A stretch of DNA of 64,000 nt from the NCBI GenBank assembly GCA_963556495.2, contig OY747703.1:25183796-25247795 (forward strand), in the 5' to 3' direction. The notes under the pieces were generated by a model. The model did not search any database. It was not told the DNA's origin and worked only from the letters and a program-made list of their open reading frames with translations. The stretch's first letter is position 1. Each line of letters opens with the position of its first letter. The translations under genes and the position numbers were made by a program. Positions 1-23,563 of the stretch are shown piece by piece. This DNA is from Valencia hispanica. Its lineage: Eukaryota; Chordata; Actinopteri; Cyprinodontiformes; Valenciidae.

Positions 1-111
1 GTGGAGGAAAATACTAATGGACAAATAATCTGGCAAACTCTGAGAGGGACATATATAATAGATACGGTTCAGTAAACAATGAAAACTAACATATTATTAA
101 TTTTTACTAAC

Positions 112-646
112 CTGTACTTTAATCCCACAGTCCGTTTTCAGAGTGCAGAAGAAAGTAGTAATCTTTATCAGCGCGGTTCACAGGACAACTTCCTAGTGTT
201 AAATATTTGTATGCACCTTGAGACTTGAAGACCTCCTTCCTGCTTCTTACATATATTCTGTCAAGATGAAATCGGACTTGGACCAGCTCTGGTTTGTTTG
301 CTGCTCCTTCATCACTTGAAAGAGTGGGAAGAATACCCAATAACACTTTCTGGAGCCAGCTGGGAATTTTTCTAACCCCCATTTCAGGCTTCAGATCTTT
401 TTTGTGATCACTGGAAACCGGAACGGTAAGATATTCAGGAAGCTTCTTTGATCCATCCCTGGAGGAATCATCAGCTGAGGCGCGCAAAAACTGGGCTTTA
501 AGCAAGGAAGGTTGCTTTTCTTCTTCTTCTTTTTCAGGTGTCACAATCTTTTCTTTTTCTGACGCAGATTCAGAAACTTTGATAAGAGCAAAGGAGCATT
601 TAGAGCAAAACACCAGCAGAACAAACTCAGCTTGTGAAGAAACCAT
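112..646 (-). pseudogene. ZP-domain (ZP3-like) protein, first exon, apparent frameshift
   Basis: The frame opens at ATG 646-644 with a hydrophobic N-terminus (MVSSQAEFVLLVFCSK) that could be a signal peptide. A charged Glu/Lys-rich stretch follows, then a segment resembling the start of a zona pellucida ZP-N domain (VQVRFHLDRIYVRSRKEVF, then YLTLGSCPVNRADKDYYFLL). An upstream ATG at 688 is in frame but precedes the likely signal sequence. After ...YYFLLHS this frame reads into a TAA at 119-121. The next reading frame encodes the expected continuation, LKTDCGIKVQ, ending at 112 immediately before a GT donor (ACAG|GTTAGT). A one-base loss or two-base gain at about 137-142 therefore separates the two halves. 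ZP proteins build the egg coat or other extracellular matrices. The rest of the gene lies left of base 1. It may be a pseudogene, an allele with a lesion, or a sequencing error in a working gene. The family assignment rests on this short conserved segment. Confidence 0.6.
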
Positions 647-1059
647 TGTCACCCCACAATCTGCCTCTGGCAGGTTTTCACCTAACAAACTCTAGGCTGC
701 AATCAGGAGAAGAAGAAAACAGCTGCTGAAAAATACCAAAGCATCTTTAACTGGCAAACATTAGAGTGGCTTTTTCAGCAAAATGTTTACATTTACTTAG
801 TTTATTTATACACCTCTATATACAAAAAAATTAAAATAAATAGTTTAATACCTTCTGAATACTTTTGGATACACAATCCAGAATATTTGCTCACAAGGTT
901 GCCTGTGAGACACTAAAAACCATTGACTTTCCCTTAATTATCCTACATCAAAAAATTATTATCCTGACTAAAACAATGAAGTAAAAGAACATAAAATTGG
1001 GATAAATATATGTCATAGAATATATGTATCGTATCAGAGATGGATAAGAAACTGAGTAC

Positions 1060-1750
1060 AGAGAGCTGATGGACCACTTTGTAGCATGGTGTGGAAACAT
1101 CATCTAATCTTAAATGTGAATAAAACATAGAAGATGATTGTAGAAAGAAACAGGAATAAGTCAAACACTCTTTCTATTTTGGGAGAAGAAGTGGAGATGG
1201 TTGAGGAACATAAATACTTTGGTCTTCACCTGGACAACAGACGACTCGAAACTCAACAGGGAAGAAGAAGGGACAGAGCAGACTGTACTTCTTGATGAAG
1301 TTTAGGTCCTTCAAGGTTTGCAACAAGATGCTGCATATCTTCTACAAGTCTGTTGTGGAGAGTTTTATCTCTTCGGCCATCATCTGTTGAGGTAGCAGCA
1401 TCAGAGCCAGGGACTTATAAAGGCTAAACAACCTGATGAAGAAGGCTGGTTCTGTTCTGGGGACGTCTGTCGAACCACTGGAGATGATGATGCAAAAAAG
1501 GATTCCTCATTAAATCAAGTAAATTAATGGGCCGTCCTGAGCATCCTCTTCATGAGACCATCATACAACAACAGAGTGTCTTCAGTCAGAGGCTTCTTCA
1601 GACCTGCTGTAAAACAAACCACTACAGGAGATCCTTTCTGCAAACAGCCATCAGTATTTACATCAACTCAACATCAACCATGGATAATATATGTTACGAC
1701 AAAATGTAATTTCTATGGGATCAATTAAAGTATTTTTGAATTTGAATTTA
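1060..1750 (+). mobile_element. L2-type LINE fragment, 3' end of reverse-transcriptase ORF
   Basis: Broken frames read through the C-terminal region of a fish non-LTR retrotransposon ORF2, for example [19 protein letters not shown] and AGSVLGTSVEPLEMM. Several stops and shifts interrupt them. The element ends with GGGATCAATTAAAGTATTTT and a TTGAATTTGAATTTA tail, typical of this fish LINE group. A second copy of the same family lies at 55640-56110 on the other strand and matches the peptides closely. It is a dead, 5'-truncated copy. Confidence 0.75.
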
Positions 1751-3115
1751 TTGAAAAGGCTGCTGAAGACAACTGACAGTTGTGATCAGAAAATATGATC
1801 ATACATGTTTCTTAAAGAAAAGATTTTAAACTTGAAACATATTTGATCAACGCTCCTGTGTCCAGTACCCACTTTTATATCAGTGATGGGTATTTTTTTT
1901 ATGCACCCTACAGATAGGAAAGTCACATATTTATGCCAAAATTCAGGTCACCCTGGATGTTTAGGATGAAATGTGTGGAGCTCTTCTGTAAAAATAGCTT
2001 AGATGATGATGAGTATTTTGAATAAGATAGCAGATGTTGTCACTGAGCTATTTAAACAACTTTGGGTTATAATGATATTGGTAATAATGATGAGCTGATT
2101 TATAACTTGATTTATCTGTGCAGTTGTTGGAAAAAGCTTTCCTCTACATTACTCATTATGTTTACTCCATTCACGCAAACTAAAAACTTGCACTGATTGC
2201 ATGGCACAATCCTCTAGGTGTGCAAGTAAAGGTGAAGAGCAGAAACGGTGAGCGCCTCCTACAGTCACATTGCATGATGATTGAGAACTAAGTGTCTGTT
2301 GAGGAATATGAAAAAAATTCAGTATTTGTCTGTCTGAGCAAGAGATGTTCAGTTCTTCATTTTAAACAGTAAAAGAAAAGTAAACCAAATTAAAGCATAA
2401 AAACACGTTTGTTTTTTTCAATTTTATTGCTGGTTTCTTAGGAGAAATCCAATATATCACAATATGCACTGACTAAAAACTGTTTAAGGATTTGATTTTT
2501 TTTTAATCTGTTGTTCAGTTTAAGAAATCCTAAAAAGACAAAATAATTAGACATTATAAATAAAATGGTTGGAATGTTTTCTTTTTTTCTGGGGTGGCCT
2601 TCTCTATTTATTTTGTTGTATGAGAAGTGCAGGTTGGACTGACATTGGAAAAAACTGACAATGCAACTTTTTCTAAACCTACGCTATTTATTGCGATATG
2701 AAAAAATGCAGGAATTTTCAACAGATGGCTTGAGCATCTTACGTTATGCTGCACTCCTGCCATCTTGTTGACAGTTAACCTGCACTGATCTTGCGCTGGA
2801 GATAATATTGTTAAATATTGTGATGGCAGTATCAGTTCCCATACTGTATATGCCTATTTTCTTCTTTCCTCTCTTTTTCAGTGACCTTTAGTCATTTTGG
2901 GCAACGTCGTTAAGTGTCTGGTGTGAACATCTGCTGCCCTGAGACTCCAGGCATCCAACTGACTGAATATTACATTTGCATGAAAAATACAAGTTCATAA
3001 GACTTAGAATATATTAGCCAACAATTATTGCACTCCACAAAGTCCTTTGCCATGTAAATATTGCACACTGTTATTTCAATTACAATATATTTGAGATAAG
3101 TGTTTTATTGTAGGC
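1751..3115. other. Intergenic AT-rich DNA, nothing recognised
   Basis: No coding exon, RNA gene or intact transposon was recognised here. The sequence is AT-rich with short homopolymer runs. The stretch 647-1059, upstream of the ZP-like exon, is also featureless to me apart from presumably containing the start region of that gene. Confidence 0.4.
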
Positions 3116-3840
3116 TAAACAGCAAGGGAGTTCCAACTCCAGTCCTTCCAACTCCAGTCCTTCCGGTTTTAGATGACTCTCTGCTAGTGATGTATGTCTG
3201 GAGACCATTTTTACGTCGTCTCGGTCTTGTCACGGCCTTGACGGTCTTTGGTCTTGTCTTGGTCTCGATACCCTCTGACCTTGGTAGTGTCTTGGTCTCG
3301 GTTTAGGCGGTCTTGACTACAAGTCTAGTGCAGTAACAGCCATCATACAATTGCTACACATAGTTGATCTCACCCAGTCTGCAAAAACATTTACAGTTAG
3401 CTCAGTCACACATATGACATGGTCTGTCTCTGTATTGCCTGTAGTTGAAGTAATACCGTCTAATATCTATTGAATGTAAACTGTGGCTGAACCCTAGTAT
3501 GCTGCTGTTCATACAAGTTATTGCGTAGCTTCAACACTAGTATGTTTTTTTTCTCTCCGCTCTCGACTTGGTATCGGTCTTGGTCTTGTCTTGGTCTCGA
3601 TACTCTCTGGTCTTGGTAGTGTCTTGGTCTCGGTTTACGCAGTCTTGACTACAAGTCTACTCTCTGCTCCAGGACAGCTGATTCAAATGGTCCACAACTA
3701 CCTCTTCAGCATGGCAAAGTTCTCCAGAGGCATGCTAGCAAGCCATCATTTGATTCAGGTGTGTTGAACCATGGAAAGAACTAAAACATGCATGATACCA
3801 GCCTTTGAGGACTGACTTTGGACATCCATACAGTAACTCA
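3116..3840. mobile_element. hAT-type MITE interrupted by a second element
   Basis: The flanks at 3130-3184 and 3660-3830 look like the two halves of a common fish hAT MITE. The left part reads CCAACTCCAGTCCTTCC then TTTTAGATG. The right part contains TTGATTCAGGTGTGTTGAAC, AAAACATGCATGATACC and CCTTTGAGGACTGACTTTGG. The left half has a small internal duplication of CAACTCCAGTCCTTC. The two halves are separated by the insertion listed at 3185-3659. MITEs of this kind are non-autonomous and non-coding. Confidence 0.6.
3185..3659. mobile_element. hAT-like non-autonomous element with 8-bp target duplication
   Basis: The insertion is flanked by identical 8-base copies of CTCTCTGC, at 3177-3184 and 3660-3667, the target-site length expected of hAT transposons. 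The ends are TAGTGATGTA on the left and CTACAAGTCTA on the right, an imperfect inverted repeat. Inside, a roughly 100-base segment rich in GGTCTTG/GTCTCG words occurs twice in direct orientation (about 3215-3328 and 3565-3659), separated by about 240 bases of unrelated AT-rich sequence. No transposase is encoded. Confidence 0.65.
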
Positions 3841-4686
3841 AAATAAAGTTCTAATAAAGGCACAACCATGTAGCTTCCCCCCCCCCAAATGCATTATGCT
3901 TTACAAAAGCTTATTTCTATTTTAAGTCCTCAATGTGAGATTCCTAATTTAACATTTTAACTTCAGATACATTTTCTACTGAAATCCCACATTGCCGTGG
4001 TAATGAAATAATTTTTCCCGGTTATCAAAAATAATAAATCTGGTTTTATTGCAGCTTTTAAATAATTGTTAAACAACAGCCGTATTTTCCACAAACGTTT
4101 CAACTATTGTTTTCATTTAATTTAATTTGACCGGAAGTGACACTGTGAACGGTGTCACTGTCTGGTTGTTCCCTCACGGCGTCGTTGGAATCGATGAGAC
4201 CCTGTTATTTTGACTTCAGTCTTTTAGTTTTTCGTGATCAAGTGAAGACGAACTCTGATTTATTTTTATTGAGCATGGTTGTAAATCAGATTTAAGTGAT
4301 TAGTTTTAACTTTACCGCTTCTGTTTCTCAAAGAATGCAACGCTAATGTTCCTAGCTAGCTGGCTAGCTAACGGGCGAGCTAGCAGCTAATGTTGTTTGA
4401 TTATCTACTTAAACGACAGTCTAATGCTAGACATACTGAATAATGTTTTAGTATTTAAGTGCAGTTGTAAATTTAATTTGTTGCAAATAGAAGATTTAGC
4501 TATATAGATAAATTAATACCTTTAAGTTGGAATACCAGCTAACTAGTTAGCCAGTGCTAACGTCAAACGACTAGCGTCCGCTGGCTCCCCGGGAACCCTC
4601 CGGGTTGTCCCCCTAACCCCAAACAGCAGATAGTATCTAGGGAGCTTATAAAGCTCTCAGTGAACCAGATCCAAATGCGTGGGATG
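3841..4686 (+). promoter_or_regulatory. rab40c promoter and 5' UTR region
   Basis: This region precedes the rab40c start codon. It contains a short GC-richer patch (about 4130-4200), a run of GCTAGC/TAGCTAGC words (about 4350-4385) and a GC-rich block with CCCCGGGAACCCTCCGGG near 4586-4605 just before the ORF. No TATA box was evident. The transcription start and any non-coding 5' exon cannot be placed from sequence alone. The call is mainly positional. Confidence 0.35.
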
Positions 4687-8779
<4,093 letters not shown>

Positions 8780-10400
8780 TGAAATTCCTCTCACTCCACA
8801 GTGCAGATATTAAAGCTGTTGCTCCAATAAATCACAAGGCTGACGAAGACCATGTAGAGCTCCCAGCTGCCAGAAATGAATACAGATATGAATTTATTTG
8901 ATGTTTGGGAATTGAGTTGGACTGACGGACTGGTTTCTGGTCTCCTCGCTCTCGCCGGTGCCATCTTGTGGCTGTTCGATTACATGTTCTCTATCAAATA
9001 AAGGAGGAGTTCCTGGGGATTGGCTAATGTGAATCAAGGAGTGCAACTCAATAGTTAACACTACAGATGATTCCCTTCTGTAAGGAAAAACAAAATACTG
9101 TATCTTGGTATTTAAAGCTGGACTTGAAGCTGTGTGTGTATACGTGTGTGTGTGTTGGTGATGGGGGGGGGGTCACAAGGTGGAGCTTTTGTGTTTTCGT
9201 CTTGAATGTTTTGGCAGAAGTGCTTCAATGTTGTGTGGCCTTTTTGTACAGGAGAAAATTGGCTTTGCAGCCTCAAAGTTGCTGTGCTATTTATTCAGAA
9301 CTTTTTGTTTAAAACATTTTAAAATTAGCTAATGAAGTGGAATTGGGGAGGAACTGATTTTTTAACAACCACTCCTAGTTTTCTGAACTGATTCATGTCC
9401 GCCAGTCATTGGGTCATTCATCAATGCACAATATCTGGACTTTTTAAACCTCCTAAATTAGATGCTCTTTGTTGTGTAACTGTCAACTATCGGAAGCATG
9501 GTTGGTTTTGATCTCTGGTCGATCCTTATTAAAAACAACTTGTACAAACTGGAGTGCTGGTCATTTTTTCTTGATGTTTTTGCGTTCTGATTCATTCATG
9601 TTCACACCAAGTGGAGCATTTTGTTTTGGGATACGAGTAAATATGAATATAAAACCATATCTGGCAGCTCATTTGCTGTAGCCATGTCAAGTGGAGACCT
9701 TTTTTTTTTTTTTTTTTACATTCGGGGGTGTTAAGAGGTCTGTTTCGGAAAACATTTCAGAATGGGTTTTGGATGTGATCAAGTTTAAATTATAGGCAGC
9801 ATGCAAAATGTTTGTAGTGACCATCTCAGAAAGATACAAATGTTATTGAAAACTTTGAGTTAAATAAGTGGAGATTTCTCATGTGGATGTTTTTTAATCA
9901 CTATTTCAGCTTCCTCAGTGTCATCTTGGCTCTGTTGTAACGGAGCATGCCTCCATGGTTCCTCTTCAGGCCAAGTGTTTAGATCAGAACAATGGCCAAA
10001 CAGAACCCTAAAGACCTCATGTCTAAACATTTGATAAAGGCCAGGAGAGCGGTGTGTTTAAAACTTTGACAATTTTCCTAATTAAAAAAAAGAGTTCACA
10101 ACACAAGAACGGATAGTTTTTATTTCTAAGTATGTTTTAACTGTTCTTATCCAAACATTTATTAGAGGCACCGTGGGAATCGTGAGAGTAATGCCCCCCT
10201 CCTTCTTCCCTTTGTCCAGTCTAGGGCGGCTGGTGTTTAAGTGCATTAAAACCTGTGGGTGAGGGGGAGCTGAATAGATTAGCTGCTCTGTCGGTATTGG
10301 CCAGTTCGGGATAACCGGGGGGGCTCCATCGCCGCGGAGCGTGAATGCGGCGCGGTCAGAAGTCACCGAAAGGTTGCAGGGTCACTGCCAATGAAAAGAT
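8780..10400 (+). other. rab40c 3' UTR and intergenic DNA
   Basis: The sequence after the rab40c stop carries AATAAA at 8826-8831 and 8997-9002. The latter is followed by a GT-rich stretch (about 9132-9178, TGTGTGTG... ending in a G run), suitable as a downstream cleavage element. Beyond that no coding exon was recognised. A poly-T run sits near 9702-9717. Confidence 0.5.
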
Positions 10401-10860
10401 GAGCAGGAAGGAGGGGTAGAGAAAGAGAGAGGTGGGGGGTAGAGCTGGGTCTGCAGCCCGGCTCGGCAACAAAGATGTGTCACACTCTGCTGAAAATGAG
10501 GCTCTTCACGCCTTCCCACCTGGCCGAGGCATCTCTGAGCCAAGCGCTAATGAGGCCCGGTGGTAAACTGACCCATGTCTAGACAAGAAAGGGGCGCAAA
10601 CTTTGTTTGTAGGACGTGATGCGACACGTCCTCTGCTTGCTTGCGCCTTTCAAAACCCCAGGCCATATTATATTAATGTACGCCCCCTTTTCCCCCATAT
10701 GCAGTGGTTTGCAGCATGGCTCCACATGTCTGATGTTTTTTTTTTTACAATGTTTGTCCAGTTGCGTGGCTCACGGTGCTGCTTCATAAAAATGTCCGAC
10801 TCAGGACGGCCGGGGGGGCGCTCAGAGGGGGGTGGGGGGCCTGACTACCCTTTCCACCTC

Positions 10861-10943
<83 letters not shown>

Positions 10944-11140
10944 GTGGACAGTCCGTTTGCGTCTTTCATTCGTTCCCTGAGGTGAATTTTGCTTTGTTGC
11001 TCCATACCGTGATTATTTATTCAAAGTGTTCAAACGGAAACTTAGTCGTTTTTTTCCCAAAAAGGTATATATATATATTTAACAATCTCTGTCTCTAAGA
11101 CTCGAAGGAGGGATGGAATTTCTAGTTCAAAGGAGCAAAA
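10401..11140 (+). promoter_or_regulatory. wfikkn1 upstream region with (CT)38 tract
   Basis: This region lies between rab40c and the wfikkn1 start. It has GC-richer patches (about 10400-10560 and 10795-10860) and a perfect (CT)38 dinucleotide run at 10865-10940, ending 200 bases before the ATG. A short (TA)n with TATATATATATTTAACA lies near 11065-11085. No transcription start can be fixed. Confidence 0.35.
10865..10940 (+). repeat. (CT)38 microsatellite
   Basis: Seventy-six bases of uninterrupted CT dinucleotide lie in the probable promoter or 5' UTR of wfikkn1. The SLSLSL and ERERER reading frames across it are repeat artefacts. Confidence 0.97.
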
Positions 11141-14094
11141 ATGTCTGAGATCCTTCTCCATCTTCTTCAAGTAAGGCGTTCAAAGGGCAAAAGGTGGCAA
11201 AAATCCCCGCTGTTCAGATGGACACGCGTGGTTCTGTTGGTGCTCTTGATTTGCGGGGTTCTCGACGTTTCTTTGAGTGCCAGTGTGACAGGATCCACGG
11301 CTGAACACGAAGGATTTTGTCCCAACAAGCTGAACTCCAATCTTTGGGTTGACGCACAGAGCACCTGCGAGAGGGAATGCAGCGTCGATGAGGTGAGATC
11401 CTACAAACAGCGGCCGGTGGAGAGGATCTGTTCTGCTCAGCAGAAACTCCCAATGCTCAATGGAAGAAGAGTGGGATCGTGTGTTTAACTTTTTTTCTTT
11501 TCTCCCCCACAGCTGAGGTGAAGAGATGTGGTTATTACGACCCACTGGATAATGTGGGACATCAGAACTTTAGCACACTTATAAACACTTTTTATAGGCG
11601 GCTGAGGTATAAGCAAACTTTGGAACTGCCGAAATACATTAATCCAGCAAAATTTTATATAATTTTACTACTATTTATGTTTTAGAAAAACAAACAAAAA
11701 CAAAATGCGTTCAGTCCGATCATTTTTATTCCAACTCTAATCCCTGAACCTTTGACTTCAAGGAAATAAATAGGTCTACTTAGGGGTGGGGTGGGAAATG
11801 ACAAAGCTTTCAACATTCTCTCTGAACTTTAGGATCTTGGACACCATCATCAGTGTCAGGTGTGGGCATCTAATGCATGAAGCCTCCCTCCAATATTATA
11901 TTGGCAACTGTGAAGGCATGGCACTTGAAATACAACATCCAACCAAGTATTGCACCCAATCAGCTCTTTGTAATCTAAATGCTGCATAGCCTATATTGAT
12001 ATGACGATGATTAGATACACATTTGCTGTTACAGTGTATGCATGCCAATTGAAAATATACAGAAACTAAAGCCGCATATGATGCTGAATCGTAATTGTCT
12101 CTGCAATGTTCTATAAAACGGTTATGCTGCACTAGTTATACAATTGCAACACCAGAAATAACCATCAAATATGGCATTCCAAACCATTGTTTGCAGTATT
12201 ATTAATGCAAAGATTAGTTTTGCAGTCTTTAAAAATTCAGTGTGGTCTGCACATGCACATCGGTTATGATACATTATTAGGGGAATTTAAAAACAAGAGT
12301 CTATAGTCATATAGCTATTGGGGGCTATACAATAAAATAATGTATTTTCACTTCCTAACAAAGTTTTTTTTGAAAAATTGGAACTACCTACAACCTCTGA
12401 ACTCACCTTTTAAATGTTTAGCAGTAGACCTTTGTGTTAAGTTTTAATATGTAGTTTTCCCGGTTGTTCCTTTTACTTTATAGGTATGTATTTGCATGAG
12501 AAGAAAAGTAAAATTTTAAGCATTGCATGTGTTTTTCCTTTAAAACGGTATTTACATTTAAATTTTCTGTTTGTCTCAGGACTGCACTGAACACGAGAAA
12601 TGTTGCACCAACGTGTGCGGCCTCAACAGTTGTGTTTCTGCACGTTTCTCTGACGGCACCCCTGCTCAGCCGGATGGGAAGGAAGGTGGAGGCAACGGAG
12701 ATGCTGCCTCCACTGCTACATGTGAGGGCTTCATATGCAGCCAGCAGGGGTCCACCTGTGACATTTGGGATGGACAGCCCATCTGCAAGTGTCAGGACCG
12801 CTGTGAGAAAGAGCCCTATTTTACCTGCGCGTCGGATGGCCTCACATATTTCAACCGCTGCTACATGGATGCAGAAGCTTGTATCCGGGGAGTGACTTTG
12901 ACTGTGACCCCTTGCCGTTTCTACCTCGCTGGTCCTCACACGAGTCCTTTGCCTCAAGATACAACAGTTTCTCCAACCCCAACATCCTCCCAGGAGGACC
13001 CAATGCCCCCCACGCTGTACTCAAACCCTCACCACCAGTCCATCTATGTCGGAGGCACGGTTAGCTTCCACTGCGACGTGATTGGAGTTCCCAGGCCTGA
13101 TGTGACATGGGAGAAGCAGAGCGAAAGACGCGAGCGACTAGTCATGAGGCCGGACCAGATGTATGGCAATGTGGTCATAACGAACATTGGACAGTTAGTT
13201 GTTTACAACGCCCAGGTGTGGGATACAGGCATATACACATGTATCGCAAGAAATTCCGTAGGAGTTCTCAGAGCAGACTACCCGCTGTCTGTTATCCGCC
13301 GAGCCAATGACGATTTCTTCGAGGATCCCGTGTTGCCCATGGGGCGGCCGTTTTCTCCAGCGGATTGCCTGGCTGAAGTAGACACTAGAGTGTGCAGCGG
13401 GGAGCGCCACGTGGACTGGTACTATGACAGCAAGCTAGGCTCCTGCGTGACCTTCAGCAGTGGCGGGTGTGACGACAGTCGCAACCGTTTTGAGACGTAC
13501 GAGGAGTGCAAGGCATCTTGTCAGAGAGAGGGGATGGGGATCTGCTTCCTACCAGCAGTTCAGGGTCCCTGCAAAAACTGGGAGGCACGTTGGGCCTGGA
13601 ATTCTCTGATGAAACAGTGCCAGCCATTCGCCTACGGCGGATGCCAGGGAAACGCGAACAGCTTCACCACCAAAAAGATGTGCGAGGCAAACTGTCCACA
13701 GCCCAAACGGAAACCGTGTAGAACTTGCCGGATGAGGGGGAAAATGATGCCTAGCTTGTGCCGCAGCGACTTCGCCATAGTCGGCCGGCTGACTGAGCTC
13801 ATTGAGGACCTCGACTCCGGTTTGGCTCACTTTAGTCTGGACGAAGTCCTTAGGGATGAAAAGATGGGCCTGACTTTCTTCAACACCAAAAACTTAGAGG
13901 TGACGATCATCAAGATTGACTGGAGCTGTCCCTGTCCCAACATCACCATGGAGGAGAACCCCTTATTGGTGATGGGTGTGGTGCAGGACGGCATGGCCAT
14001 CATCCGGCCGGACAGCTACGTCAAAGCCATAACTGAACGCAGGCTCCGTAGGCTGCGTGACGCCATCAATAAAAAGACATGTGCAACATTATAA
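11141..14094 (+). CDS. wfikkn1: WFIKKN1, secreted multidomain protease-inhibitor-like protein
   Basis: Two coding exons, 11141-11392 and 12580-14094, joined in phase (GAT GAG | GAC TGC), give 588 aa. Domains in order: hydrophobic signal segment (VVLLVLLICGVLDVSLSA, about residues 28-45) after an unusually long basic N-region; WAP four-disulfide core (about 50-105, CPNKLNSNLWVDAQSTCERE...); follistatin/Kazal module (about 133-190, CDIWDGQPICKCQDRCEKEP); Ig domain (about 215-305); first Kunitz (about 330-382, six Cys kept); second Kunitz (about 388-440, CFLPAVQGPC...YGGCQGNANSF); and a C-terminal NTR module with CRTCRMR and WSCPCPNIT. By family knowledge, WFIKKN proteins bind and inhibit myostatin/GDF11 and related ligands outside the cell. 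The WFIKKN1 rather than WFIKKN2 call relies on the neighbouring rab40c and mettl26, as in human. Plus-strand AATAAA signals at 14533-14543 lie in the tail facing mettl26. Confidence 0.95.
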
Positions 14095-14532
14095 AGCTGG
14101 TTGGGACCCAATGGCAGATTTAATTATTTTCTTAAATATAAGTAACTATAGCATTTTATTTAAAGTAAAGGAGATCAACTGTTTATATTCAGTCCAACAG
14201 AGGTTTTATTACATTTAGGATATTGTGAAACAATTTATACAGAGCTAAAATGCTGTTTTCCGACATATGTTTATATTTTCTAATTGCAAAAAAAAAAAAA
14301 AAAAAAACAGCTAGAGTAGCAGCTAAACAAATTCATCATGTTGACTTCAATACATTTTGTAATATTTAAAATAGGCCCCTATATTATATATCACCTGTAG
14401 TCCATTTTATTTGATCTTACAAACATTTGCGTGTGTTTTGCCCTGATAGTCATGTACTGTATGTTCTGTTATCTACCCCTAAAAAGCACTTATGCTTAGT
14501 TACTAATATTAACAGCTGTCTTTCTTAGGATG

Positions 14533-14543
14533 AATAAAATAAA
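14533..14543 (+). terminator. Tandem AATAAA polyadenylation signals, probably wfikkn1
   Basis: Two overlapping AATAAA hexamers lie 439 bases after the wfikkn1 stop. On the opposite strand, an AATAAA complementary to 14406-14411 lies about 290 bases after the mettl26 stop. If both are used, the two convergent transcripts overlap at their 3' ends. A poly-A run of about 20 sits near 14288-14307. Confidence 0.5.
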
Positions 14544-14699
14544 CATTCACATAAGAGTTTTACCGTTCAATACATAATAGTTTGCCATAGACAAAAACAA
14601 GATTGAAATATTGTGTGTTAAGTTATGCAGGCAATGATTCAAGTGGAAGTTAAGGCGGTTTGACCATCCTTCGCCTCAGAGATGGATCACCAGGAAACC

Positions 14700-23563
<8,864 letters not shown>

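Noticed and set aside
943..1164. 73-codon minus-strand frame
   Set aside because: It overlaps the LINE fragment antisense and has no recognisable protein features.
10603..11098. Open frames rich in SLSL or ERER
   Set aside because: They arise from the (CT)38 repeat; no homology or splice support.
12478..13830. Several antisense and alternative frames over wfikkn1 exon 2
   Set aside because: They are shadows of the conserved WFIKKN1 coding frame.
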